Shown: positions 16,981 through 25,757 of the stretch, one piece after another
Layout of the letters: the number at the start of each line of letters is the position of its first letter
How positions within the stretch are numbered: the first letter of the stretch is position 1
Assembly: GCA_027488835.1 (NCBI GenBank)
Contig: JAIYAW010000006.1
Coordinates: forward strand, 64,556 to 128,555
Origin: Bacteroidota bacterium
GTDB lineage: Bacteria; Bacteroidota; Bacteroidia; NS11-12g; UBA955
Length of the DNA stretch: 64,000 bases
Direction: 5' to 3'
The notes under the pieces: model-generated
What the model was told of the DNA's origin: nothing
What the model saw: the letters and a program-made list of their open reading frames with translations, nothing else
Databases searched by the model: none
Made by a program: the position numbers and the translations under genes

Positions 16981-18453
16981 CTAATAATTTAAATAAGGTT
17001 GCCTAATTCTATTGAATTCAAGTTCTGATTCAACCTTCCATAAAATCGTATTTGAATAGGTTCCACCTTTTGCAAATTTTGATACAATTGAGGGAATATT
17101 GTTCTGAATTGGATTGTATGTGCCAATTTTTTTGCAATTTAAATATGGAATGCTGTCTTTTGATAGATAGTAAACATTTTCATATTCTGCATATTGGAAG
17201 TGTACTGGATGAAAGTTTAATCCGTAATCGCATAATTTGTGCGTGGCAGCGTAATATTCGCCGATTGATTCGCCTAGAATAAGGGTCTTTTTATTTTGAG
17301 GGATATTTTGTTCTAAAAACGAAAGAATTGGTTCTGGAACTCTTTCATTTCTTTGATAAATGGCGGTTACATGTCGGGCAGTAAAAGATAAAAATCCATT
17401 CAAAACGACAATTAGAATAAACATATTTAAAAACTTATTTTTTGCATTTATTTCAGTGGAAAATGTGATAATTCCAATCAGTAAAAATGCAGGTAAATAC
17501 CTGTATTGCGCCGACATGGCACCAAAAATAGTGATGCTTAACAATAAAAGTTCTAATAGATATCCATTGAGTAGTGCTGATTTAATGTTGGATCTTTGTT
17601 TAATCAATAGGTTAATTGCTAGAAATAGGATACCTAAGTAAATCAGCCACATGAAGGGTTGCTCGTTGTAATAAGGGAAAAATCTTCTCCAAAAACTGTC
17701 CCTCAAAATAAAAAAAAAACCAGTTGATTGAGGGGTGTGTTTCGTTGCTTGCAATCCTAGCTGAGAAATTATCTCTTTAACATTAAAATTAATTAGCCAT
17801 AAACTGAATAGCGTTGGGAGAATCAATGATATTCCATATTTAATTTTGAACAGGTTGGTATTTTTGACAATAGTTTTTATTATCCAAGCCAATACAATTG
17901 GTAAGGTGTACAAATGTGCAATAAGTAATAATCCTGAAATTAAACCCTGTAAATATGGATTGTTTGATTTTGTTTGGAAGAAGTAATACAATGAAATTAG
18001 CAAGAGAATCAGTACTTCTACACGAACGCTCCTAGAAAGTTCGAAAACACTTTTGTCGAATGCAAAAAAAAGTACAAATAGGAGTGATAAATAATTGTTA
18101 TTAAATGATTTGAAAAGTATAAAGTATATTAAAGTTAGCGTAATTAAATGAAAAATTAGGAAAGGCAATCGAACATTAAAAACAGTTGGATTCGCTATTT
18201 TAAGCCAAAGAATATGCCAGATTTCAATGAGTGGGGGATAGCTAGCAAATACTTTTTCTGCACCTGGATTGGGCCAAAGTTTAGAGTAAAAATTACCAAA
18301 TTTATGGAATTGAAGGGCCGGATCTAAATTCATCACTTCATCTGTCCAAGCTACAGGCAATGTATCAAGATTTGTTAATCCTAATAAGGCATAACAAAGA
18401 ATAAAGATAAAGAAAGGTAAGTGATTGCGATATGTAAACCGCGTTAGAGTCAA
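16981..18453 (-). CDS. GT-C fold (PMT/ArnT-like) membrane glycosyltransferase
   Basis: 490 residues with many hydrophobic spans and, in the first periplasmic loop, the acidic motif AWTDEVMNLDPA, as in the GT39/GT83 group that uses polyprenyl-phosphate sugars. A second conserved element is ELSRSVRVEVLILLLISL. The C-terminal ~100 residues are soluble. It is the last gene of an operon with a polyprenyl diphosphate synthase and a biotin carrier protein, and lies 1 nt after the latter. A role in transferring a sugar to lipid A, glycan or protein from a polyprenyl carrier is plausible; acceptor and sugar are unknown. Confidence 0.85.
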   Translation of the reverse strand: MTLTRFTYRNHLPFFIFILCYALLGLTNLDTLPVAWTDEVMNLDPALQFHKFGNFYSKLWPNPGAEKVFASYPPLIEIWHILWLKIANPTVFNVRLPFLIFHLITLTLIYFILFKSFNNNYLSLLFVLFFAFDKSVFELSRSVRVEVLILLLISLYYFFQTKSNNPYLQGLISGLLLIAHLYTLPIVLAWIIKTIVKNTNLFKIKYGISLILPTLFSLWLINFNVKEIISQLGLQATKHTPQSTGFFFILRDSFWRRFFPYYNEQPFMWLIYLGILFLAINLLIKQRSNIKSALLNGYLLELLLLSITIFGAMSAQYRYLPAFLLIGIITFSTEINAKNKFLNMFILIVVLNGFLSFTARHVTAIYQRNERVPEPILSFLEQNIPQNKKTLILGESIGEYYAATHKLCDYGLNFHPVHFQYAEYENVYYLSKDSIPYLNCKKIGTYNPIQNNIPSIVSKFAKGGTYSNTILWKVESELEFNRIRQPYLNY

Positions 18454-18454
18454 T

Positions 18455-18946
18455 TTACTTAAAAGTAATTAATATTTGATTTTTGTCAACCGCTAAACCT
18501 TGTTTGGCAAAGACATCGGCAATGATTCCATCTGTTGGAGATTTGATGGCGTTTTCCATTTTCATGGCTTCCAAAACAAGAATTTTGTCGCCTTTGGCTA
18601 CCGTATCCCCAGGATTAACAAGCACTTGCAATACCAATCCTGGCATTGGAGCTTTTAAGTCTGAAATTTTTGGAGTTAAGGCGTTTTCAAGTCCCATTGA
18701 TTTTAAGATTTCATCAATAGGTTCAGTAATTTTCGCTTCAAATTTATTTCCGTTATATAACAGTGTAAGTGTTTTGGTTTCTTGGTTTACATTTATGCAA
18801 CGGATTGTATACACTTTATTAGGGGTAATGAGTAATAAAGTTTCATCATTGTGTTTAACAATACGAATTTCTTGGTTCTCATTTTGAACCCAAATGTTAT
18901 TTTCATTAACTAGAGAAATTTCTGTTTCTTGAATGTTTACTTTCAT
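18455..18946 (-). CDS. Biotin carboxyl carrier protein of an acyl-CoA carboxylase
   Basis: A 163-residue biotin carrier. The biotinyl domain covers about residues 95-163 (APMPGLVLQVLVNPGDTVAKGDKILVLEAMKMENAIKSPTDGII), with the biotinylated lysine at K129 in EAMKMEN. The N-terminal half is a beta-rich region like that before the carrier domain in propionyl/acetyl-CoA carboxylase alpha chains. The biotin carboxylase and carboxyltransferase genes are not in the window, so this is an orphan subunit locus. It lies 3 nt after the prenyl synthase and 1 nt before the glycosyltransferase on the same strand. Confidence 0.93.
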   Translation of the reverse strand: MKVNIQETEISLVNENNIWVQNENQEIRIVKHNDETLLLITPNKVYTIRCINVNQETKTLTLLYNGNKFEAKITEPIDEILKSMGLENALTPKISDLKAPMPGLVLQVLVNPGDTVAKGDKILVLEAMKMENAIKSPTDGIIADVFAKQGLAVDKNQILITFK

Positions 18947-18949
18947 GGC

Positions 18950-19927
18950 TTAAACGTTTCTATCGATTACAAAATTAACCAAAAGAATCAATTGGTTTTT
19001 TTGGGAAATATTGGTTTCTAATGAATCTAGGATTTGGAATGCTTGATTTCTAAATTCATTCATTTTGGAAGTGGCATATTTGATGCCATCGTATTTTTTG
19101 ATAAATTCAACTACCTGCTTCATTTTTTGGTTGTCAGGCAGTTTGCCTTTTATTACTTGTCTCATCCCTTTTGTTTCATTGCTAGGAGCTTGAGACATAG
19201 CGTAAATGATAGGCAATGTTAGTTTTTTCTCTTTGATATCAAGTCCTGCTGGTTTGCCACTTTTGTTTTCCCCAAAGTCAAAAAGGTCATCGCGTATTTG
19301 AAAAGCCAAACCAATGAGTTCTCCAAATTGTCTCATTTTTTCTTGAATTTCGATGTTTGGTTGTGTTGATGCAGCACCAATTTGGCAGCAAGAAGCGATT
19401 AAAGAAGCGGTTTTTTTGCGAATAATCTCAAAATATACTTCTTCGGTAGCATTCATGAATTTGGCTCTTTCAAGCTGTAATAATTCACCTTCGCTCATTT
19501 CTTGAACTGCAACACTCAACATTTCGAGTAAATCAAAATCTTTATTTTGAACACTTAATAATAATCCTTTTGAAAGCAGAAAATCGCCTACCAAAACAGC
19601 AATTTTGTTTTTCCAAAGCGCATTAATACTAAAGAAACCTCTTCTTTTGTAGCTTTCGTCTACTACATCATCGTGAACCAATGTTGCTGTATGTAAAAGT
19701 TCAACCAGAGAAGCTCCTCGCAAGGTTTTATCGTTGATTTCACCAAACAAAGCTGCACTGTACAAGACAAAAATTGGACGAATTTGTTTGCCCTTCCTCT
19801 TCACAATATAGGTCATGATTGTGTCGAGCAGAGGAACTTTCGTTTTCATGCTCTGTCTGAACTGGATTTCGAAATTTTCCAGTTCCTTCAGAATGGGTTT
19901 TTTTATTTGCTCTATGCTTGAGCTCAT
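18950..19927 (-). CDS. Polyprenyl (octaprenyl/solanesyl-type) diphosphate synthase
   Basis: A 325-residue trans-prenyltransferase that condenses IPP onto allylic diphosphates to make the long chain of menaquinone or a related carrier. Motifs are GKQIRP, the first Asp-rich motif LVHDDVVDES, KIAVLVGDFLLSKG and the second Asp-rich motif QIRDDLFDF. Length and the spacing before DDVVD suit long-chain synthases (IspB/HepT-like). I chose ATG 19927 (MSSSIEQIKKPILKELENFE) over ATG 19981, whose extra 18 residues are not family-like. It heads the operon with the biotin carrier and GT-C transferase genes. Confidence 0.92.
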   Translation of the reverse strand: MSSSIEQIKKPILKELENFEIQFRQSMKTKVPLLDTIMTYIVKRKGKQIRPIFVLYSAALFGEINDKTLRGASLVELLHTATLVHDDVVDESYKRRGFFSINALWKNKIAVLVGDFLLSKGLLLSVQNKDFDLLEMLSVAVQEMSEGELLQLERAKFMNATEEVYFEIIRKKTASLIASCCQIGAASTQPNIEIQEKMRQFGELIGLAFQIRDDLFDFGENKSGKPAGLDIKEKKLTLPIIYAMSQAPSNETKGMRQVIKGKLPDNQKMKQVVEFIKKYDGIKYATSKMNEFRNQAFQILDSLETNISQKNQLILLVNFVIDRNV

Positions 19928-19984
19928 GGGCTTTGCGAAGGTAACCAAAAAATTAAGTATTTGTTTAAACGGATTTGACAATAT

Positions 19985-20019
19985 TTTGGCTTAAAATTGG
20001 CTTAATTCTGTTAAATTTG
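19985..20019 (+). promoter_or_regulatory. Promoter of the thioredoxin-like lipoprotein gene
   Basis: TTTG at 19985-19988, a 23-nt spacer, then TAAATTTG at 20012-20019 (perfect TAnnTTTG). The ATG follows 13 nt later. Confidence 0.6.
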
Positions 20020-20032
20020 GAAAGATTTTACG

Positions 20033-20656
20033 ATGCAAATTTTTATAATTTTTTCCAATCAGTTAAAATGGAATTTTTTCTATTCAATTGTGGTTTTAAC
20101 TTTTATTTTTTCTTGTAGTACTATGAAAATGAATAAATTGAAACAGGTGAATGTGCCTAAAAATAAATTGAATATGAGAGATTCAGGAAATAAGTATTTT
20201 ACTTTTCATCAATTGGATGAAACCCTAAGTGTCCATTTTTCGAATTCAACAGGAGTGGAGAAAGAAGATGCAAGTGTTTTTTTAGGGTCGTTGCAAAGTG
20301 ATTATTTGGCTTATATACCCATTAAATTGGTGATTGACACCATTCATGATATTCTCTTAGGTGGTAAAATATTAAAGGTTGATGTTTATGGAGGAAATTG
20401 GTGTTCCGATACCCGTTATGGTATGGGTGGCTTAACTCATGTTTTGGATGATTTGGGATTATCGAAAAATGATTTTCGTTATATTAGGGTTGATAAAGAC
20501 AAGAAAATTGTTGATTTTAAAGCTGAAGGAATTGAAATTAGTAAGGTTCCTCTAGTTATTTTCCATGACGGTAAGAAAGAAATCGGTAGGATTATTGAAA
20601 ATCCATCTGAGAATTGGGAAAAGAACTTACTGCAATTATTGCAGGCGAAACACTAA
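20033..20656 (+). CDS. Thioredoxin-like lipoprotein
   Basis: 207 residues. The N-terminal hydrophobic stretch YSIVVLTFIFSC ends in a lipobox-like cysteine, so it is probably a periplasmic-facing lipoprotein. The region KILKVDVYGGNWCSDTRYGMGGLTHVLDDLGL places WCSDT where thioredoxins have WCxxC, and KVPLVIFHDGKKEIGRI carries the cis-proline element. The second redox cysteine is missing, as in a group of Bacteroidota thioredoxin-fold proteins, so simple disulfide reductase activity is doubtful. The 3' end overlaps the convergent membrane-protein gene by 21 bp. Confidence 0.75.
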   Translation: MQIFIIFSNQLKWNFFYSIVVLTFIFSCSTMKMNKLKQVNVPKNKLNMRDSGNKYFTFHQLDETLSVHFSNSTGVEKEDASVFLGSLQSDYLAYIPIKLVIDTIHDILLGGKILKVDVYGGNWCSDTRYGMGGLTHVLDDLGLSKNDFRYIRVDKDKKIVDFKAEGIEISKVPLVIFHDGKKEIGRIIENPSENWEKNLLQLLQAKH

Positions 20657-21187
20657 AGGTACGTCTTCTTTTGTGATTTCTTTTGCTGACCAAATATCAA
20701 ACAAAAACTCTTTTGTTGTTTGAAGATTTTTCTTGAAAGATCTGTATTTTGTATAGATGATTAAAAACAATATTGCTTCTATAACTAGCATTGTTGTTTT
20801 CATAGGGTCGCTAAAAAAATTAGGAGCATAGTAATTTGAAGATTTGTACAAAGCTTCCAAAAGGAAAGCTGTACATACTCCAAAAACAGCAATGAATAGT
20901 GCGTATATGCGTTGATGTTCTAATGATCCAAGTCTTGCAATGATGTATATTTCGTTGTCGATTCCTTTTATTTCACCATGGATAAAGTTGACAAGTGGCT
21001 TTTTCTTTATTATTGTTTCCAATTTAAAATCTTGACTACTTACTTCTCCATAAAAAGATTTTACATTTTTTTCTGTGTTTTTGTAATTTGCATCACTCAG
21101 AAAGGTATGTAATTCAATTGCAGATTGAATTTGTTGTCTGTTTTGATCTGATTTGAAAAAGATTGTTTTAAAGGGATATCCAAACAT
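20636..21187 (-). CDS. Hypothetical two-span membrane protein
   Basis: 183 residues, family not recognised. A soluble N-terminal half (residues 1-90, containing KNVKSFYGEVSSQDFKLETIIKKKPLVNFIHGEI) is followed by two hydrophobic spans near residues 94-113 and 131-148 and a short basic/acidic tail. It starts 4 nt after the GGGP synthase stop, suggesting one transcript, and overlaps the convergent thioredoxin-like gene by 21 bp. Any link to lipid synthesis is only from position. Confidence 0.7.
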   Translation of the reverse strand: MFGYPFKTIFFKSDQNRQQIQSAIELHTFLSDANYKNTEKNVKSFYGEVSSQDFKLETIIKKKPLVNFIHGEIKGIDNEIYIIARLGSLEHQRIYALFIAVFGVCTAFLLEALYKSSNYYAPNFFSDPMKTTMLVIEAILFLIIYTKYRSFKKNLQTTKEFLFDIWSAKEITKEDVPLVFRLQ

Positions 21188-21191
21188 TTTT

Positions 21192-21944
21192 TTATGAATT
21201 ACTAATTGTTGAATTTATTTGATTCATTTCAAGGCAAAGATCGCTTAATAACTGGGTATTATCGAAAATTCCATTTCCTACAACGATATAATCTGCCCCA
21301 TTGTGCCAAGCATTCTTTGCATCACTCGTAGATTTGATGCCACCACCAACGAAGATAATGCAATTTGTATTTTCTTTTACTGCTTTAATTATAGATTGAG
21401 GCACAGGATTTTGAGCTCCTGAGCCGGCGTCAAGATACATCACTTTCATGCCTAAGAATTCTCCGGCCATTGCAGTAGCGGCAGCAATATCGGGTTTGTC
21501 GTTTGGCATTGGTATTGTATTACTCATGTATAAAGCAGAGGTGATTTTACCAGATTCAACGAGCATATATCCTGTAGGGATTGCTTCAACACCGTGTTTT
21601 TTAATCCAAGGTGCTGCAGTAACATGTTTTCCAATAAGAAATTCCGGATTTCTACCTGAAATTAAACTCAAGAATAAAATGGCATCGGCGTTTTCCACGA
21701 GTTGCATTTCATGTCCAGGAAATAGCACAACATTTTTTGCGCCGAGTTGTTTTAGTTGGGTAACACAATCTTTGGCAATTCCGGATGATACAAGTGAACC
21801 TCCTACCAAAAATAAATCAACTTGAAACTTTTGTGCAATTTTAAAAATTTCATTTGTTTTTGAACCATGTTGATCTGGATCAATTAGAACTGCAATGCAT
21901 TTTTTAGAGTTGCTTTTTTGGGAAAATAGGTGATTGAGAACCAT
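21192..21944 (-). CDS. Geranylgeranylglyceryl/heptaprenylglyceryl phosphate synthase (group II)
   Basis: Forms the ether bond between glycerol-1-phosphate and a polyprenyl diphosphate. The 250-residue TIM barrel shows AVLIDPDQ near the start, DLFLVGGSLV, VLFPGHEMQL, AILFLSLISGRNPEFLIGKHV, IPTGYMLVESG, VMYLDAGSGA and the C-terminal phosphate site IIFVGGGIKSTSDA, all diagnostic of GGGPS. SLISGRNPEFLIG and the length fit the Bacteroidota group II enzymes. I chose ATG 21944 (MVLNHLFSQ) over the open frame from 22061, whose 39 extra residues are not part of the fold. The membrane-protein gene 4 nt downstream is probably cotranscribed. Confidence 0.9.
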   Translation of the reverse strand: MVLNHLFSQKSNSKKCIAVLIDPDQHGSKTNEIFKIAQKFQVDLFLVGGSLVSSGIAKDCVTQLKQLGAKNVVLFPGHEMQLVENADAILFLSLISGRNPEFLIGKHVTAAPWIKKHGVEAIPTGYMLVESGKITSALYMSNTIPMPNDKPDIAAATAMAGEFLGMKVMYLDAGSGAQNPVPQSIIKAVKENTNCIIFVGGGIKSTSDAKNAWHNGADYIVVGNGIFDNTQLLSDLCLEMNQINSTISNS

Positions 21945-22182
21945 CAAATAAATTAACGCAAAGAAAGTGAAAAATGCTCTTTTTTTAATTTTTATTTTGT
22001 TAAATTCATTTAAACTGAGTGCCAATGCACATTGGTAAGAAAATGGGCTTAAAAAAGACACGAAATGACTACTTTTACTATAGTTTTGATTATCAGTATA
22101 TTACGTATAAGTTATTGATAGGTAAATAAATAAACTATTTCCACAGCCTAAACCCTGTTGGACATTGGTTTTTTTCATTTTA

Positions 22183-22191
22183 TGTGGATAA
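22183..22191 (-). promoter_or_regulatory. DnaA box upstream of nrdJ
   Basis: The minus strand reads TTATCCACA, the exact consensus 9-mer bound by DnaA, 29 nt upstream of the nrdJ -7 box. It overlaps where the -33 region would be, so bound DnaA could affect nrdJ transcription. DnaA control of ribonucleotide reductase is known for E. coli nrdAB; here it is inferred. Confidence 0.5.
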
Positions 22192-22220
22192 ACGAATCAC
22201 GATTCTTATTTTCGGATTGA

Positions 22221-22228
22221 TATTTTTG
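22221..22228 (+). promoter_or_regulatory. Promoter -7 box of nrdJ
   Basis: TATTTTTG, perfect TAnnTTTG, 61 nt upstream of the ATG. This gives a longer leader (about 55 nt) than most genes in the window. No TTG is found at -33. Confidence 0.5.
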
Positions 22229-22289
22229 TTCCTCCTAGAATGATTTCTTACTATAAACAAAACCAAAAGTAAATAGATATTTAAACCAA

Positions 22290-25200
22290 ATGACCAATAA
22301 AACCATGAACCAGCAAACAGTAAACACCAGCGGATTAGAATTTGCCCGCCAAAACACAAAAGAAGGAGTTTCTCCTTTTGATTTATTTGAATATGATTAC
22401 AGAACTTCGGTAATTAAAAAGCCCGATGGTAGTGTTGTATTTGAAATGTTAAATGTGGAAGTTCCTGATGGTTGGAGTCAGGTAGCAACGGATATTTTGG
22501 CACAGAAATATTTCCGTAAAGCTGGAGTGCCTCAGGCCGATGGTTCGTTGGGATGTGAAACATCTGTGAAACAAGTAGTACATAGATTGGCTGAATGTTG
22601 GCGTTTTTGGGGTGAGAAACATGGTTATTTTGCATCAGCAACTGATGCACAAGTATTTTATGACGAGTTGGTTTACTCGTTGTTGAATCAGGAATCAGCG
22701 CCAAATTCTCCTCAGTGGTTTAATACAGGTTTGCATAATAGTTATGGTATTGCAGGAAAGCCTCAAGGTCATTATTTTGTTGATCCAGCAACTGAAAAAT
22801 TAATGAAATCAACGAGCGCTTATGAGCGTCCACAACCACATGCTTGTTTCATTTTATCGGTAGATGATGATTTGGTAAATGAAGGTGGTATTATGGATCT
22901 TTGGGTTCGTGAAGCGCGAATTTTCAAATATGGTTCTGGTGTTGGAACTAACTTCTCAAAAATACGTGGTGCAGGTGAAAAATTGTCTGGTGGTGGAACA
23001 AGTAGTGGTTTGATGAGTTTCTTACGCATTGGTGACCGCGCTGCAGGTGCTATCAAGAGCGGTGGAACAACCCGTCGTGCTGCCAAAATGGTTTGTCTAG
23101 ATTTGGATCACCCAGAAGCAATGGAATTTATTGCTTGGAAAAAAGGTGAAGAGAAAAAAGTGGCTGCTTTAATTGCCGGCGGATACGCAAGCGATTATGA
23201 AGGTGAAGCTTACAACACGGTTTCAGGTCAAAATAGTAACAACTCTTTACGTATCCCTCATAAATTCTTTGATAAATTGCAAAAGGGTGAAGATTGGGAT
23301 TTTACAGCTCGTTCAACCGGAGAGGTTATGAAATCTTTACCAGCACAACAAGTTTGGGATACCATTGGTGATGCTGCATGGGCTTGTGCTGATCCAGGGG
23401 TTCAATACGACGATACAATTAACGAATGGCACACTTGCCCTGAAGGTGGAAGAATCAATGCTTCTAATCCATGTTCAGAATATATGTTCTTAGACAATAC
23501 TGCTTGTAACTTGGCATCTTTGAATTTGAGAAAATTCTTCGATGAAAATGAGTGTACATTTGACGTTAATAGCCTAGAATATGCTGCGAGATTATGGACA
23601 ACTGTACTTGAGATTTCTGTGTTAATGGCACAATTCCCAAGTAAGGAAGTTGCCCAATTGAGTTATGATTACAGAACCTTAGGATTGGGTTATGCCAACT
23701 TAGGTTCAGTATTAATGTCAGCTGGTATTCCTTACGATAGCAAAGAAGCTGTAGCAATTTGTGGATCTGTAACTGCAATATTAACTGGTACATCGTATGC
23801 TACAAGTGCTGAAATGGCTGCTGTTAAAGGCACATTCAGCAAGTATGAGAAGAATAAGAAAAACATGTTGCGTGTAATTCGTAACCACCGTTACGCTGCT
23901 TATAACACTCCTTTGGCTTTTGAGGGATTGGGAATTAAGCCTGTGTGTATTGATGAAAAATATTGTCCTGATTATTTATTGAAATCTGCATGTAATTCTT
24001 GGGATAAAGCAGTTCAATGGGGTGAGAAATATGGATTTAGAAATGCACAATCAACTGTAATTGCACCAACTGGAACAATTGGTTTGTTAATGGATTGTGA
24101 TACAACAGGAATTGAGCCTGATTTTGCTTTGGTGAAGTACAAAAAATTATCAGGTGGTGGATATTTTAAAATTGTAAACAATACTGTTCCACTTGCCTTG
24201 AAAAATTTAGGTTATTCTGAAGCTGATGTAACTGCGATTGTAAATTATGCAAAAGGACACCAAACTTTCAAAGGTGCTCCATTTATCAATCATGAAACGT
24301 TAAAAGCAAAAGGATTTACAGATGCTGATTTGGAAAAAATAGAATCAGAAGCTGTTATGGCATTTGAAATTGGCTTTATCTTTAACAAATATAGCTTGGG
24401 TGAAGAAACAATGAAAAACTTGGGAATTACTCCTGAGCAATACAATCATCCAAAATTCAATATGTTGCAAACTTTAGGTTTCGACAGAAAAGAAATTGCT
24501 GCAGCCAATAACTTTGTAGTAGGAACAATGACTGTTGAAGGTGCTCCAAATTTAAAAGAAGAGCATTTGCCTGTGTTTGATTGTGCTAACAAATGTGGTA
24601 ACATTGGTGTAAGATACATTCATCCATTTGCACATATTAGAATGATGGCTGCTGCGCAACCATTTATTTCAGGCGCAATTAGTAAAACAATTAACTTGCC
24701 ACATGAAGCGTCAGTTGAAGATATCAAAGCTTGTTATGAATTGAGTTGGAAACTTGGTTTGAAAGCCAATGCTTTATATCGTGATGGTTGCAAATTGAGC
24801 CAACCTTTGAGCAACAAATCTGAAAGCCAAGAAGAAGCTGACAAAGAAGACAAAGAAACAGCAGACAGAGAAACAGCTGCTATGGCTAGTGATGCAACAG
24901 GAAAAGAAAAAGTAATTCGTATTGCTGAAGAATTAACACCAGATATCGTTTTAGAAGCTGCTAAACGCATTTTGAGTGAAAGTCCTGATACGAAGTTCAA
25001 ACGTCAGCTTTCTAATATCGTAGAGAAGAAGCGTTTGCCAAACCGTAGAAATGGATTTACACAAAAAGGAAGAGTAGGAGGCCAAACCATATTTGTTCGT
25101 ACCGGAGAATATGATGATGGTACATTGGGTGAAATCTTTATTGATATGCACAAAGAAGGTGCAAGTTTCCGTTCATTAATGAACTGTTTCTCAATTGCTA

Positions 25201-25649
25201 TTTCTGTTGGCTTGCAATACGGTGTTCCTTTGGAAGAGTTTGTAGATAAATTTGCATTTACTCGTTTTGAACCAAGTGGAATGGTTGAAGGTCATCAGAA
25301 TGTAAAAAATGCAACCTCTATTGTAGATTATATTTTTAGATTATTAGGTTTTGAATATTTGAATCGCGAAGATTTGGTTCAAGTAAAACCAAGTGATTTA
25401 TTGCCTATGGAAAAGTCTCCAGAAGCACCAATTATTTCTGAATTTAAGCCTGTATTTAATCCAGAACCTATTTCTTTAGATATGGCTCGTGCCGCTAAAG
25501 CAGAGGCTTCAGGAGCAAAAGACATGCAAGATCATTTAAGAGAAGTTCAAAGTGATGCACCAGCTTGTAATGTTTGTGGACATATCACTGTAAGAAGTGG
25601 TACATGTTACAAATGTTTGAATTGTGGCAATAGCTTAGGTTGTAGTTAA
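22290..25649 (+). CDS. nrdJ: Adenosylcobalamin-dependent (class II) ribonucleotide reductase
   Basis: Reduces ribonucleotides to deoxyribonucleotides using a B12-derived radical. At 1119 residues it has the long architecture common in Bacteroidota. The RNR barrel starts near residue 60 ([11 protein letters not shown]) and continues with [20 protein letters not shown] with the first active-site Cys, [16 protein letters not shown], and [21 protein letters not shown] with the Cys/Glu pair. [23 protein letters not shown] follows. A TSCPD-type domain ([28 protein letters not shown]) lies near residues 930-1020, and the tail [21 protein letters not shown] is a zinc-ribbon carrying the redox cysteines. 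It is free-standing, with its own promoter, a DnaA box upstream and a strong terminator. Confidence 0.96.
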   Translation: MTNKTMNQQTVNTSGLEFARQNTKEGVSPFDLFEYDYRTSVIKKPDGSVVFEMLNVEVPDGWSQVATDILAQKYFRKAGVPQADGSLGCETSVKQVVHRLAECWRFWGEKHGYFASATDAQVFYDELVYSLLNQESAPNSPQWFNTGLHNSYGIAGKPQGHYFVDPATEKLMKSTSAYERPQPHACFILSVDDDLVNEGGIMDLWVREARIFKYGSGVGTNFSKIRGAGEKLSGGGTSSGLMSFLRIGDRAAGAIKSGGTTRRAAKMVCLDLDHPEAMEFIAWKKGEEKKVAALIAGGYASDYEGEAYNTVSGQNSNNSLRIPHKFFDKLQKGEDWDFTARSTGEVMKSLPAQQVWDTIGDAAWACADPGVQYDDTINEWHTCPEGGRINASNPCSEYMFLDNTACNLASLNLRKFFDENECTFDVNSLEYAARLWTTVLEISVLMAQFPSKEVAQLSYDYRTLGLGYANLGSVLMSAGIPYDSKEAVAICGSVTAILTGTSYATSAEMAAVKGTFSKYEKNKKNMLRVIRNHRYAAYNTPLAFEGLGIKPVCIDEKYCPDYLLKSACNSWDKAVQWGEKYGFRNAQSTVIAPTGTIGLLMDCDTTGIEPDFALVKYKKLSGGGYFKIVNNTVPLALKNLGYSEADVTAIVNYAKGHQTFKGAPFINHETLKAKGFTDADLEKIESEAVMAFEIGFIFNKYSLGEETMKNLGITPEQYNHPKFNMLQTLGFDRKEIAAANNFVVGTMTVEGAPNLKEEHLPVFDCANKCGNIGVRYIHPFAHIRMMAAAQPFISGAISKTINLPHEASVEDIKACYELSWKLGLKANALYRDGCKLSQPLSNKSESQEEADKEDKETADRETAAMASDATGKEKVIRIAEELTPDIVLEAAKRILSESPDTKFKRQLSNIVEKKRLPNRRNGFTQKGRVGGQTIFVRTGEYDDGTLGEIFIDMHKEGASFRSLMNCFSIAISVGLQYGVPLEEFVDKFAFTRFEPSGMVEGHQNVKNATSIVDYIFRLLGFEYLNREDLVQVKPSDLLPMEKSPEAPIISEFKPVFNPEPISLDMARAAKAEASGAKDMQDHLREVQSDAPACNVCGHITVRSGTCYKCLNCGNSLGCS

Positions 25650-25676
25650 GAGGTTAATATTTACAATTTTAAGTAT

Positions 25677-25709
25677 AAAAAAAGGCTTTCTAACGAGAGC
25701 CTTTTTTTT
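25677..25709 (+). terminator. Rho-independent terminator after nrdJ
   Basis: A GGCTTTC/GAGAGCC stem (7 bp with one G-T pair) with a TAAC loop, flanked by an A-run and followed by eight T's, 28 bp after the nrdJ stop. Confidence 0.85.
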
Positions 25710-25757
25710 ATTTTAGTTAATTAATGTTATCTTAGCATTTAAATAAAAGTTTCATAA

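Larger units (their letters stand above)
21945..22289. other. 345-bp intergenic region between GGGP synthase and nrdJ
   Basis: An AT-rich divergent upstream region. It holds a perfect DnaA box (TGTGGATAA, 22183-22191, equal to TTATCCACA on the minus strand), a weaker related site (TTTCCACA at 22137-22144) and a TATTTTTG promoter box (22221-22228). Open frame 21945-22061 on the minus strand looks like untranslated upstream sequence of the GGGPS gene. I see no cobalamin riboswitch signature and no RNA gene. Confidence 0.6.

Noticed and set aside
18483-18887. Open frame opposite the biotin carrier gene
   Set aside because: Antisense shadow of the biotinyl domain.
21448-21825. Open frame opposite GGGP synthase
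   Set aside because: Antisense shadow of a conserved TIM barrel.
22062-22289. Possible cobalamin riboswitch before the B12-dependent nrdJ
   Set aside because: No B12-box (GCCACTG-like) or multi-helix pattern is visible in the region; it is AT-rich and short.
22081-22289. Possible replication origin (DnaA box, AT-rich)
   Set aside because: Only one perfect DnaA box and one weak one, with no dnaA, dnaN or cluster of boxes nearby.
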